Below the pieces are notes generated by a model. The model was not told where the DNA came from and did not search any database. It was given only the letters and a program-made list of their open reading frames with translations. A DNA stretch of 64,000 bases from Pimelobacter simplex (GTDB taxonomy: Bacteria; Actinomycetota; Actinomycetes; Propionibacteriales; Nocardioidaceae). A program made the position numbers and the translations under genes. Below, one piece after another: positions 50,518 through 58,492 of this stretch. The stretch lies in NCBI GenBank assembly GCA_016803235.1, contig JADCLI010000006.1, forward strand, positions 62,001 to 126,000, written 5' to 3'. Positions within the stretch are counted from its first letter, which is position 1; every line of letters starts with the position of its first letter.

Positions 50518-51762
50518 ATGGACCTCCTGCGCTTCGCGACCGCCGGTTCGGTCGACGACGGCAAGTCCACGCTCATCGGGCGCCTGCTGCTCGACTCGAA
50601 GGCCATCTTCGAGGACCAGCTCGAGGCGGTCGAGGCCACCAGCGAGGCGAAGGGGTACGACTACACCGACCTCGCGCTGCTGACCGACGGCCTGCGCTCC
50701 GAGCGCGAGCAGGGCATCACCATCGACGTGGCCTACCGCTACTTCGCGACGCCCAACCGCAAGTTCATCATCGCCGACACCCCGGGCCACGTGCAGTACA
50801 CCCGCAACATGGTCACCGGTGCCTCCACCGCCGACCTCGGCCTCGTGCTGGTCGACGCCCGCCAGGGCCTCACCGAGCAGTCCCGCCGCCACGCGGTGAT
50901 CCTGTCCCTGCTCCGCGTCCCGCACCTCGTGCTGGCCGTGAACAAGATGGACCTCGTCGACTTCGACCAGGCCGTCTACGACAGGATCTACGCCGAGTTC
51001 ACCCAGTTCGCGACCAAGCTCAACGTCCCCGACCTCGAGGTCATCCCGATCTCGGCGCTGCAGGGCGACAACGTCGTGACCCGCTCCGAGAACATGCCGT
51101 GGTACTCCGGTCCCACGCTCATGCACCACCTCGAGCACGTCCACGTCGCCTCCGACCGCGACCTCATCGACGCCCGGTTCCCGGTGCAGTACGTCGTGCG
51201 GCCGAAGTCGGACGAGTTCCACGACTACCGCGGCTACGCGGGCCAGGTCGCCGGCGGCATCCTCAAGCCGGGCGACGAGGTCGTCGTACTCCCCTCGGGC
51301 ATGACCTCGAAGATCTCGAAGATCGACCTCTTCGACAAGGAGATCGCCGAGGCCTTCCCGCCGATGAGCGTCACGGTCCACCTCGAGGACGACGTCGACG
51401 TCTCGCGCGGCGACATGATCGCGCGGGTCAAGAACGCCCCGACGCCCAGCCAGGACATCGACGCGATGGTCTGCTGGATGACCACCGCCCCGCTGCAGCC
51501 GCGGCAGAAGCTGGCGATCAAGCACACCACCCGCACGGGTCGCGCCCTGGTCAAGGACATCCAGTACCGCCTCGACGTCAACACGCTGCACCGCGACCAG
51601 GCCACCAACGAGCTCGGCGTCAACGAGATCGGCCGCGTCACGCTGCGCACCACCGTGCCGCTGCTGTGCGACCCCTACTCCAAGAACCGCACCACCGGCT
51701 CGTTCATCCTGATCGACGAGGCGACCGGCGTGACCGTCGGCGCCGGCATGATCAACGGCTGA
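50518..51762 (+). CDS. cysN: sulfate adenylyltransferase subunit 1 (GTPase)
   Basis: A 414-residue EF-Tu-like GTPase: G1 GSVDDGKST, G3 DTPGH, G4 NKMD, followed by two beta-barrel domains. It drives APS formation by CysD. There is no CysC domain at the C-terminus; APS kinase is the separate fused protein at 44272. ATG 50518 follows CGGAGGG at seven bases; an earlier ATG (50482) would add 12 residues encoded by the repeat and lacks a ribosome site. Confidence 0.95.
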   Translation: MDLLRFATAGSVDDGKSTLIGRLLLDSKAIFEDQLEAVEATSEAKGYDYTDLALLTDGLRSEREQGITIDVAYRYFATPNRKFIIADTPGHVQYTRNMVTGASTADLGLVLVDARQGLTEQSRRHAVILSLLRVPHLVLAVNKMDLVDFDQAVYDRIYAEFTQFATKLNVPDLEVIPISALQGDNVVTRSENMPWYSGPTLMHHLEHVHVASDRDLIDARFPVQYVVRPKSDEFHDYRGYAGQVAGGILKPGDEVVVLPSGMTSKISKIDLFDKEIAEAFPPMSVTVHLEDDVDVSRGDMIARVKNAPTPSQDIDAMVCWMTTAPLQPRQKLAIKHTTRTGRALVKDIQYRLDVNTLHRDQATNELGVNEIGRVTLRTTVPLLCDPYSKNRTTGSFILIDEATGVTVGAGMING

Positions 51763-51799
51763 CCGCCCACCCGGCGGAAGCTGGCTCCTGTTCTCCGCC

Positions 51800-51889
51800 G
51801 ACCCGGCAGAGACTGGCCCGAGAATCACGTCGACCCGGCAGAGGTTTCTGCCGGGTCGACGCCCACTCGGGGCCAGTTCCTGCCGGGTC
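51800..51889. repeat. nested palindromes built on GACCCGGCAGA
   Basis: Inner perfect hairpin 51829-51860 (14-bp stem GTCGACCCGGCAGA, loop GGTT). Outer imperfect arms 51800-51822 and 51866-51889 are related copies (GACCCGGCAGAGACTGGCCC and its inverse). It fills the 125-bp gap between converging cysN and ygfZ and probably terminates both. Confidence 0.7.
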
Positions 51890-52844
51890 AGCGCTGGGGG
51901 CGGAAGTGCAGGCCGATCTCGGGATCGACGACGACCTCCTGCGCGGCGGGCAGGCCGTCGACGACGAGCGGGGCGGTGACGTCGGTGTTGCGCTTGACCA
52001 GGGCGAGCGCGATCGGGCCGAGCTCGTGGTGGCGGGCCGAGGAGCCGACCACGCCCGCGGCCCGGCCGCCGGCGGCCGGCAGCACCTCGGTGCCGGGCGC
52101 CGGGAGCCGGTTCTCGGAGCCGTCGAGGTGGAGCAGGGTCAGCCGACGGGGTGGCCTGCCGAGGTTGTGGACCCGGGCGACCGTCTCCTGGCCGCGGTAG
52201 CAGCCCTTGTCCATGTGCACCGCCGCCCACGGCTGGTCGCCGGCGAGCCAGCCGACCTCGTTGGGGATGGTGCGCTCGTCGGTGTCGACGCCGAAGCGCG
52301 GCTCCCCGCGCTCGATGCGCAGCGCCTCGAAGGCCCACAGGCCCGCCGCCGGCCCCGCCGCCTCGGCGTACGACGCCAGCTGGTCACGCGGCACGAGGTC
52401 GTACCGACCCTCGCCGACCGGGCGCCACGCGACCGCGAGGTCGCCGGTGACGTCGGTGACCTCGACGCGCAGCATGAACTTCATCCGCTCCAGGAACTCG
52501 ATCAGCGCGGCGGCGCGGCCCGGCTCGGTGTGGGCGGTGAACGCCTCGCCGTCGTCGACTCCGGTGAACGCGTGCTCGACGTGGCCCTGCGGGGACAGGA
52601 CGAGCGCGGACACCCACTGCCCGGCGGGCAGGCCCTCGAAGTACTGGGTGCTCAGCGAGTGCAGCCAGGTCAACCGGTCCGGGCCGGCGACGCGCAGCAC
52701 GTCGCGGTGGGAGAGGTCGACGAAGCCCTCACCGGCGGCGAGGGCTCGCTGCTCGCCGTACAGGCTGCCGTAGTGGGCGGCGACGGCCGCGTCGATGCCG
52801 TCGCCGGCGACGGCGCCGGGGAGGTCGAGGAGGGGGGAGGTCAT
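51888..52844 (-). CDS. ygfZ: folate-binding protein YgfZ
   Basis: A 318-residue GcvT-fold protein with the YgfZ signature KGCYRGQETVARV and the N-terminal DLSHRDVLRVAGPDRL. YgfZ proteins help Fe-S cluster assembly or repair using folate. ATG 52844 overlaps the cytidylyltransferase stop (ATGA). The stop lies 2 nt into the palindrome array. Confidence 0.9.
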   Translation of the reverse strand: MTSPLLDLPGAVAGDGIDAAVAAHYGSLYGEQRALAAGEGFVDLSHRDVLRVAGPDRLTWLHSLSTQYFEGLPAGQWVSALVLSPQGHVEHAFTGVDDGEAFTAHTEPGRAAALIEFLERMKFMLRVEVTDVTGDLAVAWRPVGEGRYDLVPRDQLASYAEAAGPAAGLWAFEALRIERGEPRFGVDTDERTIPNEVGWLAGDQPWAAVHMDKGCYRGQETVARVHNLGRPPRRLTLLHLDGSENRLPAPGTEVLPAAGGRAAGVVGSSARHHELGPIALALVKRNTDVTAPLVVDGLPAAQEVVVDPEIGLHFRPQR

Positions 52845-53308
52845 GTCAGGTCCCGGTAGTGCTCGAGGAGTCGGGTCAGGGTGCCGAGGGCTGCCTGCAT
52901 CTCCTCGATGTGTGCCGGGTCGAGCGTGCGGAGCATCTCCTTGATCTCGGTGCTCGACACACCCGAGGTGCGCGGCAGGTACCTCACCTCGCAAACGTCG
53001 GAGAGGTCGTCGAACTTCCCGGCCCAGTCGTCGCCCATCACGAACAGGTCGACGCCGTGCTCGAGGATGTCGGCACGCTTCTGGTCCCAGGACCGCTCGG
53101 GCAGCACCAGGTCGACGCCCTTGATGGCGCCCACGATGGCCGCCCGGTCGTCGTACGACACGACGGAGCGCTTGCCCTTGCCGGCGTTGAACTCGTCGGT
53201 CGAGACGCCCACGACGAGGCGGTCGCCGAGCGCGGCGAGGCGCTCGATCAGCCGCAGGTGGCCGATGTGGAACAGGTCGAAGGTGCCGTAGGTCAGCACG
53301 GTGGTCAC
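52841..53308 (-). CDS. glycerol-3-phosphate cytidylyltransferase-like nucleotidyltransferase
   Basis: A 155-residue nucleotidyltransferase of the TagD/RfaE-C family. It has GTFDLFHIGH (HxGH motif), VGVSTDEFNAGKGK, and RTSGVSSTEIKE in place of the ISTT-type motif. It could make CDP-glycerol or CDP-sugar alcohol for cell-wall polymers. GTGA overlap with the Fur-family gene; a C-terminal helix of about 30 residues is extra compared with TagD. Confidence 0.85.
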   Translation of the reverse strand: MTTVLTYGTFDLFHIGHLRLIERLAALGDRLVVGVSTDEFNAGKGKRSVVSYDDRAAIVGAIKGVDLVLPERSWDQKRADILEHGVDLFVMGDDWAGKFDDLSDVCEVRYLPRTSGVSSTEIKEMLRTLDPAHIEEMQAALGTLTRLLEHYRDLT

Positions 53309-53784
53309 GGGGTCGCTCCTTCGCAGCGGGCGCAGCGCCCGAAGACGGTCAGGTGGCCGAGGTCCGGGACGAAGCCCCGGGTGGCGAGGGCCGCGACGAA
53401 CGGCGCCGCCTCGGCCTCGTCGACGGAGATGACGTCGCCGCAGCCGCGGCACACGAGGTGGAAGTGCACGTGCCCGCGCGTCGAGTGGTACGTCGGGGCG
53501 CGGTCGGACAGGTGCGCGTGCCGGATCAGGCCGAGCTCCTCGAGCACCTCGAGCGTGCGGTAGACGGTGGAGGCGTTGATAGTGCTCACCGTCTGCTGGA
53601 CGTGGGCCAGCACCTCGTCGGGGGTGGCGTGGCCGAGGGCGTCGACCGCGCCGAGGATCAGCTCGCGCTGGGGCGTGAGGCGGTAGCCCTTCTCGCGGAG
53701 GGCTGCGCGCCAGTCGGCGTGGTCGCTGCGGGGGTCTCGTGACGGTTGCTGCGCAACCTCCTCGACCTCCGGCTCATCAGGCAC
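53305..53784 (-). CDS. Fur-family transcriptional regulator (Fur/Zur)
   Basis: A 159-residue regulator with an N-terminal winged helix (YRLTPQRELILGAVDALGH, shown by its Arg-Leu-Thr-Pro-Gln-Arg core), metal-binding HVHFHLVC, and two structural-zinc CxxC pairs (CRGC and CARC). Whether it senses iron, zinc or peroxide cannot be told. GTG 53784 overlaps the upstream nitrobindin stop by eight bases. Confidence 0.88.
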   Translation of the reverse strand: MPDEPEVEEVAQQPSRDPRSDHADWRAALREKGYRLTPQRELILGAVDALGHATPDEVLAHVQQTVSTINASTVYRTLEVLEELGLIRHAHLSDRAPTYHSTRGHVHFHLVCRGCGDVISVDEAEAAPFVAALATRGFVPDLGHLTVFGRCARCEGATP

Positions 53785-54271
53785 GCTTGAGCCTCGCCCA
53801 CAGGTGCGGCTGGAGCGGCTGGCCCATCGCGGCCATGTCGAAGGCGTACAGCAGGTCGCCCTCGACGTTGCCGTAGAGGCGCTTGCCGGCGACGTACTCC
53901 TTGGCGGTCTCGGTGCGGGCCACGGCGTCGGTCGTCCACTCGAACTTGCCGTCGGCGGCCTCGCCCTCCCACACCTCCGCGATCCCCGTGTTGTGGGTCA
54001 GCAGGATCTCGAAGCGGCCCTCGCCGACACCCCGGATGAAGCCGGTCTCGATGGCGGCGTCGCGGACCTTCTCGTTGTTCTCGTCGATGATCCACGCGCG
54101 CGCCATGTAGTGGAAGAACGGGCGCCCGTCGTGGGTGAAGATCAGCTCCTGGCCGAACTGGAACGAGTCGATCGTCGGGTAGTCACCGTGGCCGTTGCCA
54201 CGCCAGGTGCCCAGCATCCATGCGATCGGTCCGCAGTTGGGGTGCAGGTTGTCGGGAAGTTCGAAGGCCAC
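53777..54271 (-). CDS. nitrobindin-like FABP-fold heme-binding protein
   Basis: A 164-residue beta barrel with the nitrobindin signature MLGTWRGNGHGDYPTI and a C-terminal LWARLKRA strand carrying QPHLWA. The heme-ligand His is probably in this last region. Members bind ferric heme and can isomerise peroxynitrite. The GTG at 54271 is 36 nt from the diverging dsrE-like gene. Confidence 0.87.
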   Translation of the reverse strand: MAFELPDNLHPNCGPIAWMLGTWRGNGHGDYPTIDSFQFGQELIFTHDGRPFFHYMARAWIIDENNEKVRDAAIETGFIRGVGEGRFEILLTHNTGIAEVWEGEAADGKFEWTTDAVARTETAKEYVAGKRLYGNVEGDLLYAFDMAAMGQPLQPHLWARLKRA

Positions 54272-54307
54272 GACGGGCCATTCTAGGCTCTGCGTAGGCT
54301 CTGCCCC

Positions 54308-54670
54308 ATGTCGCGGAGTCTCGTCGTGAAGGTCACCTGCGGAGCCGACGACCCGGAGCGCTGCAACCAGGCCTTCACGGTCGCCGCCGCGGCCGCCGTC
54401 TCCGGGGTCCCGGTGTCGCTCTGGCTCACCGGCGAGGCCGCCTGGCTGGCCGTCCCGGGCCGCGCCGCCGAGCTCGACCTGCCGCTCGCCACGCCCCTCC
54501 CCGACCTGCTCGACACGATCCTGGCGACGGGCTCGGTGACGGTGTGCGCGCAGTGCGCGGCCCGCCGGTCCCTCTCGGAGAGCGACCTGCTGGCCGGCGT
54601 ACGCATCGCGGGGGCGCCGGTGTTCGTCGAGGAAGTCCTGGGTGAGGGCGTCCAGGCCCTCGTCTACTGA
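54308..54670 (+). CDS. DsrE family protein
   Basis: A 120-residue DsrE/F-like fold: VVKVTCGADDPERCNQAF at the start, and VTVCAQCAARR, where Cys residues could carry persulfide. The DsrEFH sulfur-relay motif is incomplete, so sulfur transfer is a possibility only. It diverges from the nitrobindin gene and is followed by a lipoprotein gene 12 nt on. Confidence 0.8.
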   Translation: MSRSLVVKVTCGADDPERCNQAFTVAAAAAVSGVPVSLWLTGEAAWLAVPGRAAELDLPLATPLPDLLDTILATGSVTVCAQCAARRSLSESDLLAGVRIAGAPVFVEEVLGEGVQALVY

Positions 54671-54682
54671 GAGGGTTCTCCC

Positions 54683-55540
54683 ATGCGTCGCGCCCCCGCC
54701 CTGCTCCTGGCGGCCGCCCTGGCGGTCACGCTCAGCGCCTGCGAGAAGTCGTCCGGCTCGAAGCGCGAGTACGTCGCGCTCGGCGACTCCTACACCGCCG
54801 GCCCCCTCATCGGCCGCGCCGACGGGCGCAACGGCTGCGTGCGCTCGCGCAACAACTACCCCCACCTGCTGGCGGAGAGGGCGAAGCTCGACCTCACCGA
54901 CGTCAGCTGCTCGGCCGCGCCCACCGAGGCCGTGGAGGGCGAGCAGAAGATCCGCAACCGCTCCATCGCACCGCAGATCGAGGCCGTCACCGAGGAGACC
55001 GACCTGGTCACGATCGGGCTCGGCCTCAACGACCTCGGCCTGTCGGTGCGGGTGTTCATCAAGTGCGTGCAGCTCGGCATGGGCGACCCCGACGGCGCGC
55101 CCTGCACCGAGGCCGACCAGGCCGCCGGCGCCAACAGCACCCAGGCCGCCCTCGACCAGATGGAGGGCCGGATCGGCGGCGTCGTCGACGCCGTGATGGG
55201 CAAGGCCCCGGAGGCCGAGGTCGTGCTGGTGGGCTACCCGTCGATCTTCCCCGCCGAGGGCACCTGCGCCGAGCTCGGCATCGCCGCCGCCGACGTACCG
55301 CTGGTCCAGCACGTCGTCGACAGCATCAACGCTGCGATGGCGGCGGTGGCCGAGGACCGCGGCGCGAGATACCTCGACACCGCGACGCCGAGCCGCGGCC
55401 ACGACATCTGCTCCGACGACCCGTGGATCGCCGGCTCGGCCCCCGCCTCCGGACGGCCCGGGCTCGCCTGGCACCCCTACGCCGAGGAGCAGGTCATGGT
55501 CGCCGACCTCCTCGCCGACCTCCTCGCCGACCTGGTCTGA
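54683..55540 (+). CDS. SGNH/GDSL hydrolase, lipoprotein
   Basis: A 285-residue exported esterase. Signal peptide with lipobox LSAC (C20), then GDSYTAG (nucleophile Ser), GLGLNDLG (oxyanion Asn), and Asp/His in GLAWHPYAEEQ. Four or more Cys residues probably form disulfides. It hydrolyses lipid or carbohydrate esters outside the membrane. The ribosome site is GAGGG near 54671. Confidence 0.9.
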   Translation: MRRAPALLLAAALAVTLSACEKSSGSKREYVALGDSYTAGPLIGRADGRNGCVRSRNNYPHLLAERAKLDLTDVSCSAAPTEAVEGEQKIRNRSIAPQIEAVTEETDLVTIGLGLNDLGLSVRVFIKCVQLGMGDPDGAPCTEADQAAGANSTQAALDQMEGRIGGVVDAVMGKAPEAEVVLVGYPSIFPAEGTCAELGIAAADVPLVQHVVDSINAAMAAVAEDRGARYLDTATPSRGHDICSDDPWIAGSAPASGRPGLAWHPYAEEQVMVADLLADLLADLV

Positions 55541-55550
55541 GGGGCCGGTC

Positions 55551-55979
55551 GTGCGTGCCGTGCTCCAGCGGGTCAGCTCCGCCTCGGTCGTCGTCGACGG
55601 CGCGGTCGTCGGATCCATCGAGGGCCCGGGCCTGCTGGTCTACCTCGGCGTCACGCACTCCGACGGCGCGGCGGAGGTCGCCTGGATGGCCCGCAAGATC
55701 CGCGACCTGCGCATCCTGCCCGAGGAACGATCGGTCGGCGAGACCGGCGGAACCGTGCTGGTGGTCTCCCAGTTCACGCTGTACGGCGACGCCCGCAAGG
55801 GCCGCCGTCCCACCTGGATCGCCGCCGCTCCCGGACCTGTCAGCGAACCGCTCTACGAGGCGGTGTGCGCGGCGCTGGAGGCGGCCGGGACCCAGGTCCA
55901 GAGAGGGGTCTTCGGTGCGGACATGGAGGTGAGCTCGGTCAACGACGGCCCGTTCACCGTGCTGCTCGAGACTCCGTAG
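55551..55979 (+). CDS. dtd: D-aminoacyl-tRNA deacylase
   Basis: A 142-residue Dtd: MRAVLQRVSSASV start, VSQFTLYGDARKGRRP with catalytic Ser-Gln-Phe-Thr, and VNDGPFT (the conserved NxGPxT with Asp at x). It hydrolyses D-amino acids and Gly from tRNA. GTG 55551 lies 11 nt after the lipase stop. Ends 15 nt before the second copy of the palindromic element. Confidence 0.94.
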   Translation: MRAVLQRVSSASVVVDGAVVGSIEGPGLLVYLGVTHSDGAAEVAWMARKIRDLRILPEERSVGETGGTVLVVSQFTLYGDARKGRRPTWIAAAPGPVSEPLYEAVCAALEAAGTQVQRGVFGADMEVSSVNDGPFTVLLETP

Positions 55980-55994
55980 GGTTCCGTTCTCCGC

Positions 55995-56055
55995 GTCGCA
56001 CCTGACGAATGGGCTGCGAAACGGTCCGATTTGCAGCCCATTCGTCAGGTGCGAC
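55995..56055. repeat. 61-bp palindromic element, copy 2
   Basis: Arms GTCGCACCTGACGAATGGGC and inverse are identical to copy 1 over 22 bp each side; the centre (GAAACGGTCCGATTT) differs from copy 1 but resembles copy 3. It lies between dtd and the nuclease-like gene. Confidence 0.85.
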
Positions 56056-56122
56056 GTTCCCCCGGACCCACGCCTGTGGAGGACGCCCGCACGGATCGCC
56101 GAAATCCCGCAGGCTCCGCGGC

Positions 56123-57157
56123 ATGGACCTGCCGCACCTGACCCGTCCGGGCATCGTGGTGCCCGCTCGGGTCGACCCCACCGGACGGCTCGGCCCGACG
56201 AGAGCACAGGCGCGAGGACGGCGATGGCGGCAGGTTGCTCCGTGGTACCACGTGCCGGCCGAGACCGACAGCGAGCGCACGGACCAGCGGATCGTGGAGG
56301 CGATCGCTCCGCTTCCACCGGGATCGGCGGCGACCGGGTGGGCAGCCCTGCACTGGCTCGGAGCCCGGTGGTTCGACGGAACCGACGCAGACGGTCGGCA
56401 CCTCGACGTCCAGGCAGCACTCGGCCACCAGCACACCGCTCGGTACCGCCCGGGCGTCGACCTGACCGAGGACTGGCTCTTCGACGACGACGTGATCTGG
56501 GTGGACGGGCTGCCCATCACCGTCCCGTTGCGGTCGGTGAGCTACCTCGCCCGCTGGGCGCCGACCGACCTCGTCGCGACGCGGAACGTCGACATGGCGG
56601 CGTACGACGACCTGGTGACGCTCGACCGCCTGGCGGCCTACGGCGTCCGTCTCGGATCGCGGCCGGGCATCCGCCGGTTCCGGCGGGCGATTGCGGCCGC
56701 CGACGAGAATACCTGGTCGCCGATGGAGGTGTCCGCCCGCTTCACGTGGCACGGCGCCTTTCCGGGACGCTCCTTGTCGTGCAACCGGCCGGTCTTCGAC
56801 CTCGCGGGCAACCACCTCTTCACACCGGACCTGCTCGACGTCGAGGCAGGGGTGGCCGGCGAGTACAACGGCACGGACCACGGGGACGACGAGAGGCGCC
56901 GACAGGACCTGGTCCGCGACGACGTGGCGCGACGTCACGGCATCGAGGTCGTCACCACCATGGCCGGCCCGCGTGAGCGGGAACGCTTCCTCCATCGACT
57001 TCGCGGCGCCTACGGCCGGGCCGCGACGCGGACCGGTCCGCGCACGTGGACGATCGAGCAGCCCGACGGGTGGGTCGACACCTCGACGGTCGCGTCGCGG
57101 CTCGCTCTCACGCCGTACCAGCGGGATCGGTGGTTGCGCTATCGGCGTCACACCTGA
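56123..57157 (+). CDS. DUF559/PD-(D/E)XK nuclease-like protein with AbiEi-like N-domain (hypothetical)
   Basis: A 344-residue protein of a type frequent in Nocardioides-like genomes. The N-half resembles the AbiEi-type antitoxin fold (TGWAALHWLGARWFDG). The C-half ends in a nuclease-like pattern: DLLDVEAGVAGEYNG, then EVVTTMAG (Asp, Glu, then hydrophobic strand). It is bracketed by copies 2 and 3 of the 61-bp element, and its last codons (Arg-His-Thr-stop) come from copy 3. ATG 56123 is the likely start; earlier readings run through the repeat. Role unknown; possible defence or toxin-antitoxin link. Confidence 0.65.
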   Translation: MDLPHLTRPGIVVPARVDPTGRLGPTRAQARGRRWRQVAPWYHVPAETDSERTDQRIVEAIAPLPPGSAATGWAALHWLGARWFDGTDADGRHLDVQAALGHQHTARYRPGVDLTEDWLFDDDVIWVDGLPITVPLRSVSYLARWAPTDLVATRNVDMAAYDDLVTLDRLAAYGVRLGSRPGIRRFRRAIAAADENTWSPMEVSARFTWHGAFPGRSLSCNRPVFDLAGNHLFTPDLLDVEAGVAGEYNGTDHGDDERRRQDLVRDDVARRHGIEVVTTMAGPRERERFLHRLRGAYGRAATRTGPRTWTIEQPDGWVDTSTVASRLALTPYQRDRWLRYRRHT

Positions 57158-57207
57158 CGAATGGGCTGGGAAACGGCCGAATTAGCAGCCAGTTCGTCAG
57201 GTGCGAC
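57147..57207. repeat. 61-bp palindromic element, copy 3
   Basis: Same length as copies 1 and 2, with one change in the left arm (GTCACACC) and two in the right (CAGCCAGTTCG). TGA in the left arm ends the nuclease-like gene and TGA in the right arm ends the DUF4395 gene on the other strand. Confidence 0.85.
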
Positions 57208-57652
57208 GAGAAAGACGCAACCCCAGCAGGTACATCTCGCAGCCCAGGCAGAACGCGAAGACCGCGTTGAGGAAGGCGGCGACGAAGGCGAACGCGGCGA
57301 AGACCTGGCCGAGGAGCACGGCGCCGGTGGCGAAGCCGATCGTGGCGACGACGGCGAAGACCAGGCCGACCGCCTGGGCGAAGCGGGGCGGGGCCGGGTC
57401 CTCGAGGTGGTCGGGGGCGGCGAGCCGCGGGCGGACCACCCGGCGGAAGAGCACGCCGGTGGGCGTGCGGTGGACGCCGAGGCCGGCGCCGATCGCGAAG
57501 AGCACCGCCTGGACGCCGGTGAGCGCGGCGGCGGCGCCGGGCGCGGCGTCGGAGAGCAGCAGCGCGACGGCGAAGACGACGAGCGTGATCGCGGCGGTGA
57601 AGCGCGGGCCGCGGGGGTCGATGCCCGCGACGGTGGGAGCAGTGGCAGTCAT
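57197..57652 (-). CDS. DUF4395 family membrane protein
   Basis: A 151-residue protein with about four helices and IDPRGPRFTAAIT, GVLFRRVVRPRL and AFCLGCEMYLLG, the pattern of DUF4395. The CLGC pair is next to a thioredoxin gene, so a redox partnership is plausible. TGATG overlap with the thioredoxin gene. The last three codons and stop are in the palindromic element. Confidence 0.87.
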   Translation of the reverse strand: MTATAPTVAGIDPRGPRFTAAITLVVFAVALLLSDAAPGAAAALTGVQAVLFAIGAGLGVHRTPTGVLFRRVVRPRLAAPDHLEDPAPPRFAQAVGLVFAVVATIGFATGAVLLGQVFAAFAFVAAFLNAVFAFCLGCEMYLLGLRLSRRT

Positions 57653-58080
57653 CAGGACCCCAGGAGGGCGGGGAGGGCGGCGAGGACCTGCTCGCGCCGG
57701 GGCGCACCAGCGGCCCGGGTGAGCTCGTGGCCGTCGCGGTCGAGCACCAGCGTCGTCGGGGTACGACGGACGTCGAGCGCGCGGACCAGGTCGAGGTGCT
57801 CCTCGGCGTCGATCTCGACGTGGGCGACGCCGTCGACCTTGCCGGCGACGTCGGCCAGCACCACGCGCGTGGTGCGGCAGGGGGCGCAGAACGCGCTGGA
57901 GAACTGGAGCAGGGTGGCCCGCTCCCCCAGCTCGGCGTCGGGAACAGAGGCGGCGACGCTCGACCAGGCCGACGGTGCCGCCGGGGCCGCGGCGAAGGTG
58001 CCGTCGGTGCGGCGGCGGTACAGCCCGAAGCCGACCGCCACGACGACGGCGACCAGGAGCAACACGAGTCCGGGGTTCAC
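57652..58080 (-). CDS. membrane-anchored thioredoxin-family protein
   Basis: A 142-residue protein: one N-terminal helix (VLLLVAVVVAVGFGLY), then a thioredoxin fold with active site SSAFCAPCRTT and cis-Pro in RRTPTTLVLD. It probably acts outside the membrane or at its surface on disulfides. The GTG start at 58080 follows a short gap after a hairpin. It is coupled to the DUF4395 gene. Confidence 0.88.
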   Translation of the reverse strand: MNPGLVLLLVAVVVAVGFGLYRRRTDGTFAAAPAAPSAWSSVAASVPDAELGERATLLQFSSAFCAPCRTTRVVLADVAGKVDGVAHVEIDAEEHLDLVRALDVRRTPTTLVLDRDGHELTRAAGAPRREQVLAALPALLGS

Positions 58081-58100
58081 AGTTCTCCTTCAACAACGAC

Positions 58101-58127
58101 GGCGGCCCCCGGATTCCGGGAGCCGCC
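58101..58127 (-). terminator. GC-rich hairpin after the DUF1416 gene
   Basis: Stem GGCGGC-T-CCCGG / CCGGG-G-GCCGCC with a three-base loop (minus-strand reading), about 57-83 nt beyond the DUF1416 stop. Likely terminates the sulfurtransferase unit ahead of the thioredoxin gene. Confidence 0.6.
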
Positions 58128-58129
58128 GT

Positions 58130-58173
58130 GCGTCTCGATACGCCGCTCGCCGGCGCTCGCGGCTACTCGACGA
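58130..58173. repeat. single GTATCGAGACGC / TCGAGTAGCC element
   Basis: Reads GCGTCTCGATACGCC to GGCTACTCGACGA. It matches the two arms inside the kinase-phosphatase gene (45479 and 45543) at both ends, with a variable GC-rich middle. Here it is intergenic, next to a terminator. Confidence 0.7.
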
Positions 58174-58183
58174 TCGAAGGGCC

Positions 58184-58492
58184 TCAGATGGTGATGAGGA
58201 CCTCGGCGACCGAGCCGGTCTGCGCCTGCACGACGCGGTCGACCGGGTCGGCCTTGGGGGCCAGGGTGCGGAGGGTCCACTGGCCGTCACCGGCGAAGAA
58301 CCGGAAGTGGCCGGTCGCGGAGGTGGGGACCTCCGCGGTGAACTCGCCGGACTTGTCGAGCAGCCGCACGTAGGCGCTCGCCACGGGGGTGGCGTCGTCG
58401 CCGGTGCCGCGCACGACCTGGCCCTGGATCACGGCCTCCTTGGCGACGTTGACGCCGTCAAGCGACAGGCCGCCGACCTTCGCGCCGCACAT
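58184..58492 (-). CDS. DUF1416 family protein
   Basis: A 102-residue beta-rich protein starting MCGAKVGG, with FTAEVPTSATGHFRFFAGDG. This is the DUF1416 (SseC-like) family, found directly after thiosulfate sulfurtransferase genes in actinobacteria, as here. The C2 Cys may be functional. TGATG overlap with the sulfurtransferase gene. Function unknown; probably a sulfurtransferase accessory. Confidence 0.9.
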   Translation of the reverse strand: MCGAKVGGLSLDGVNVAKEAVIQGQVVRGTGDDATPVASAYVRLLDKSGEFTAEVPTSATGHFRFFAGDGQWTLRTLAPKADPVDRVVQAQTGSVAEVLITI

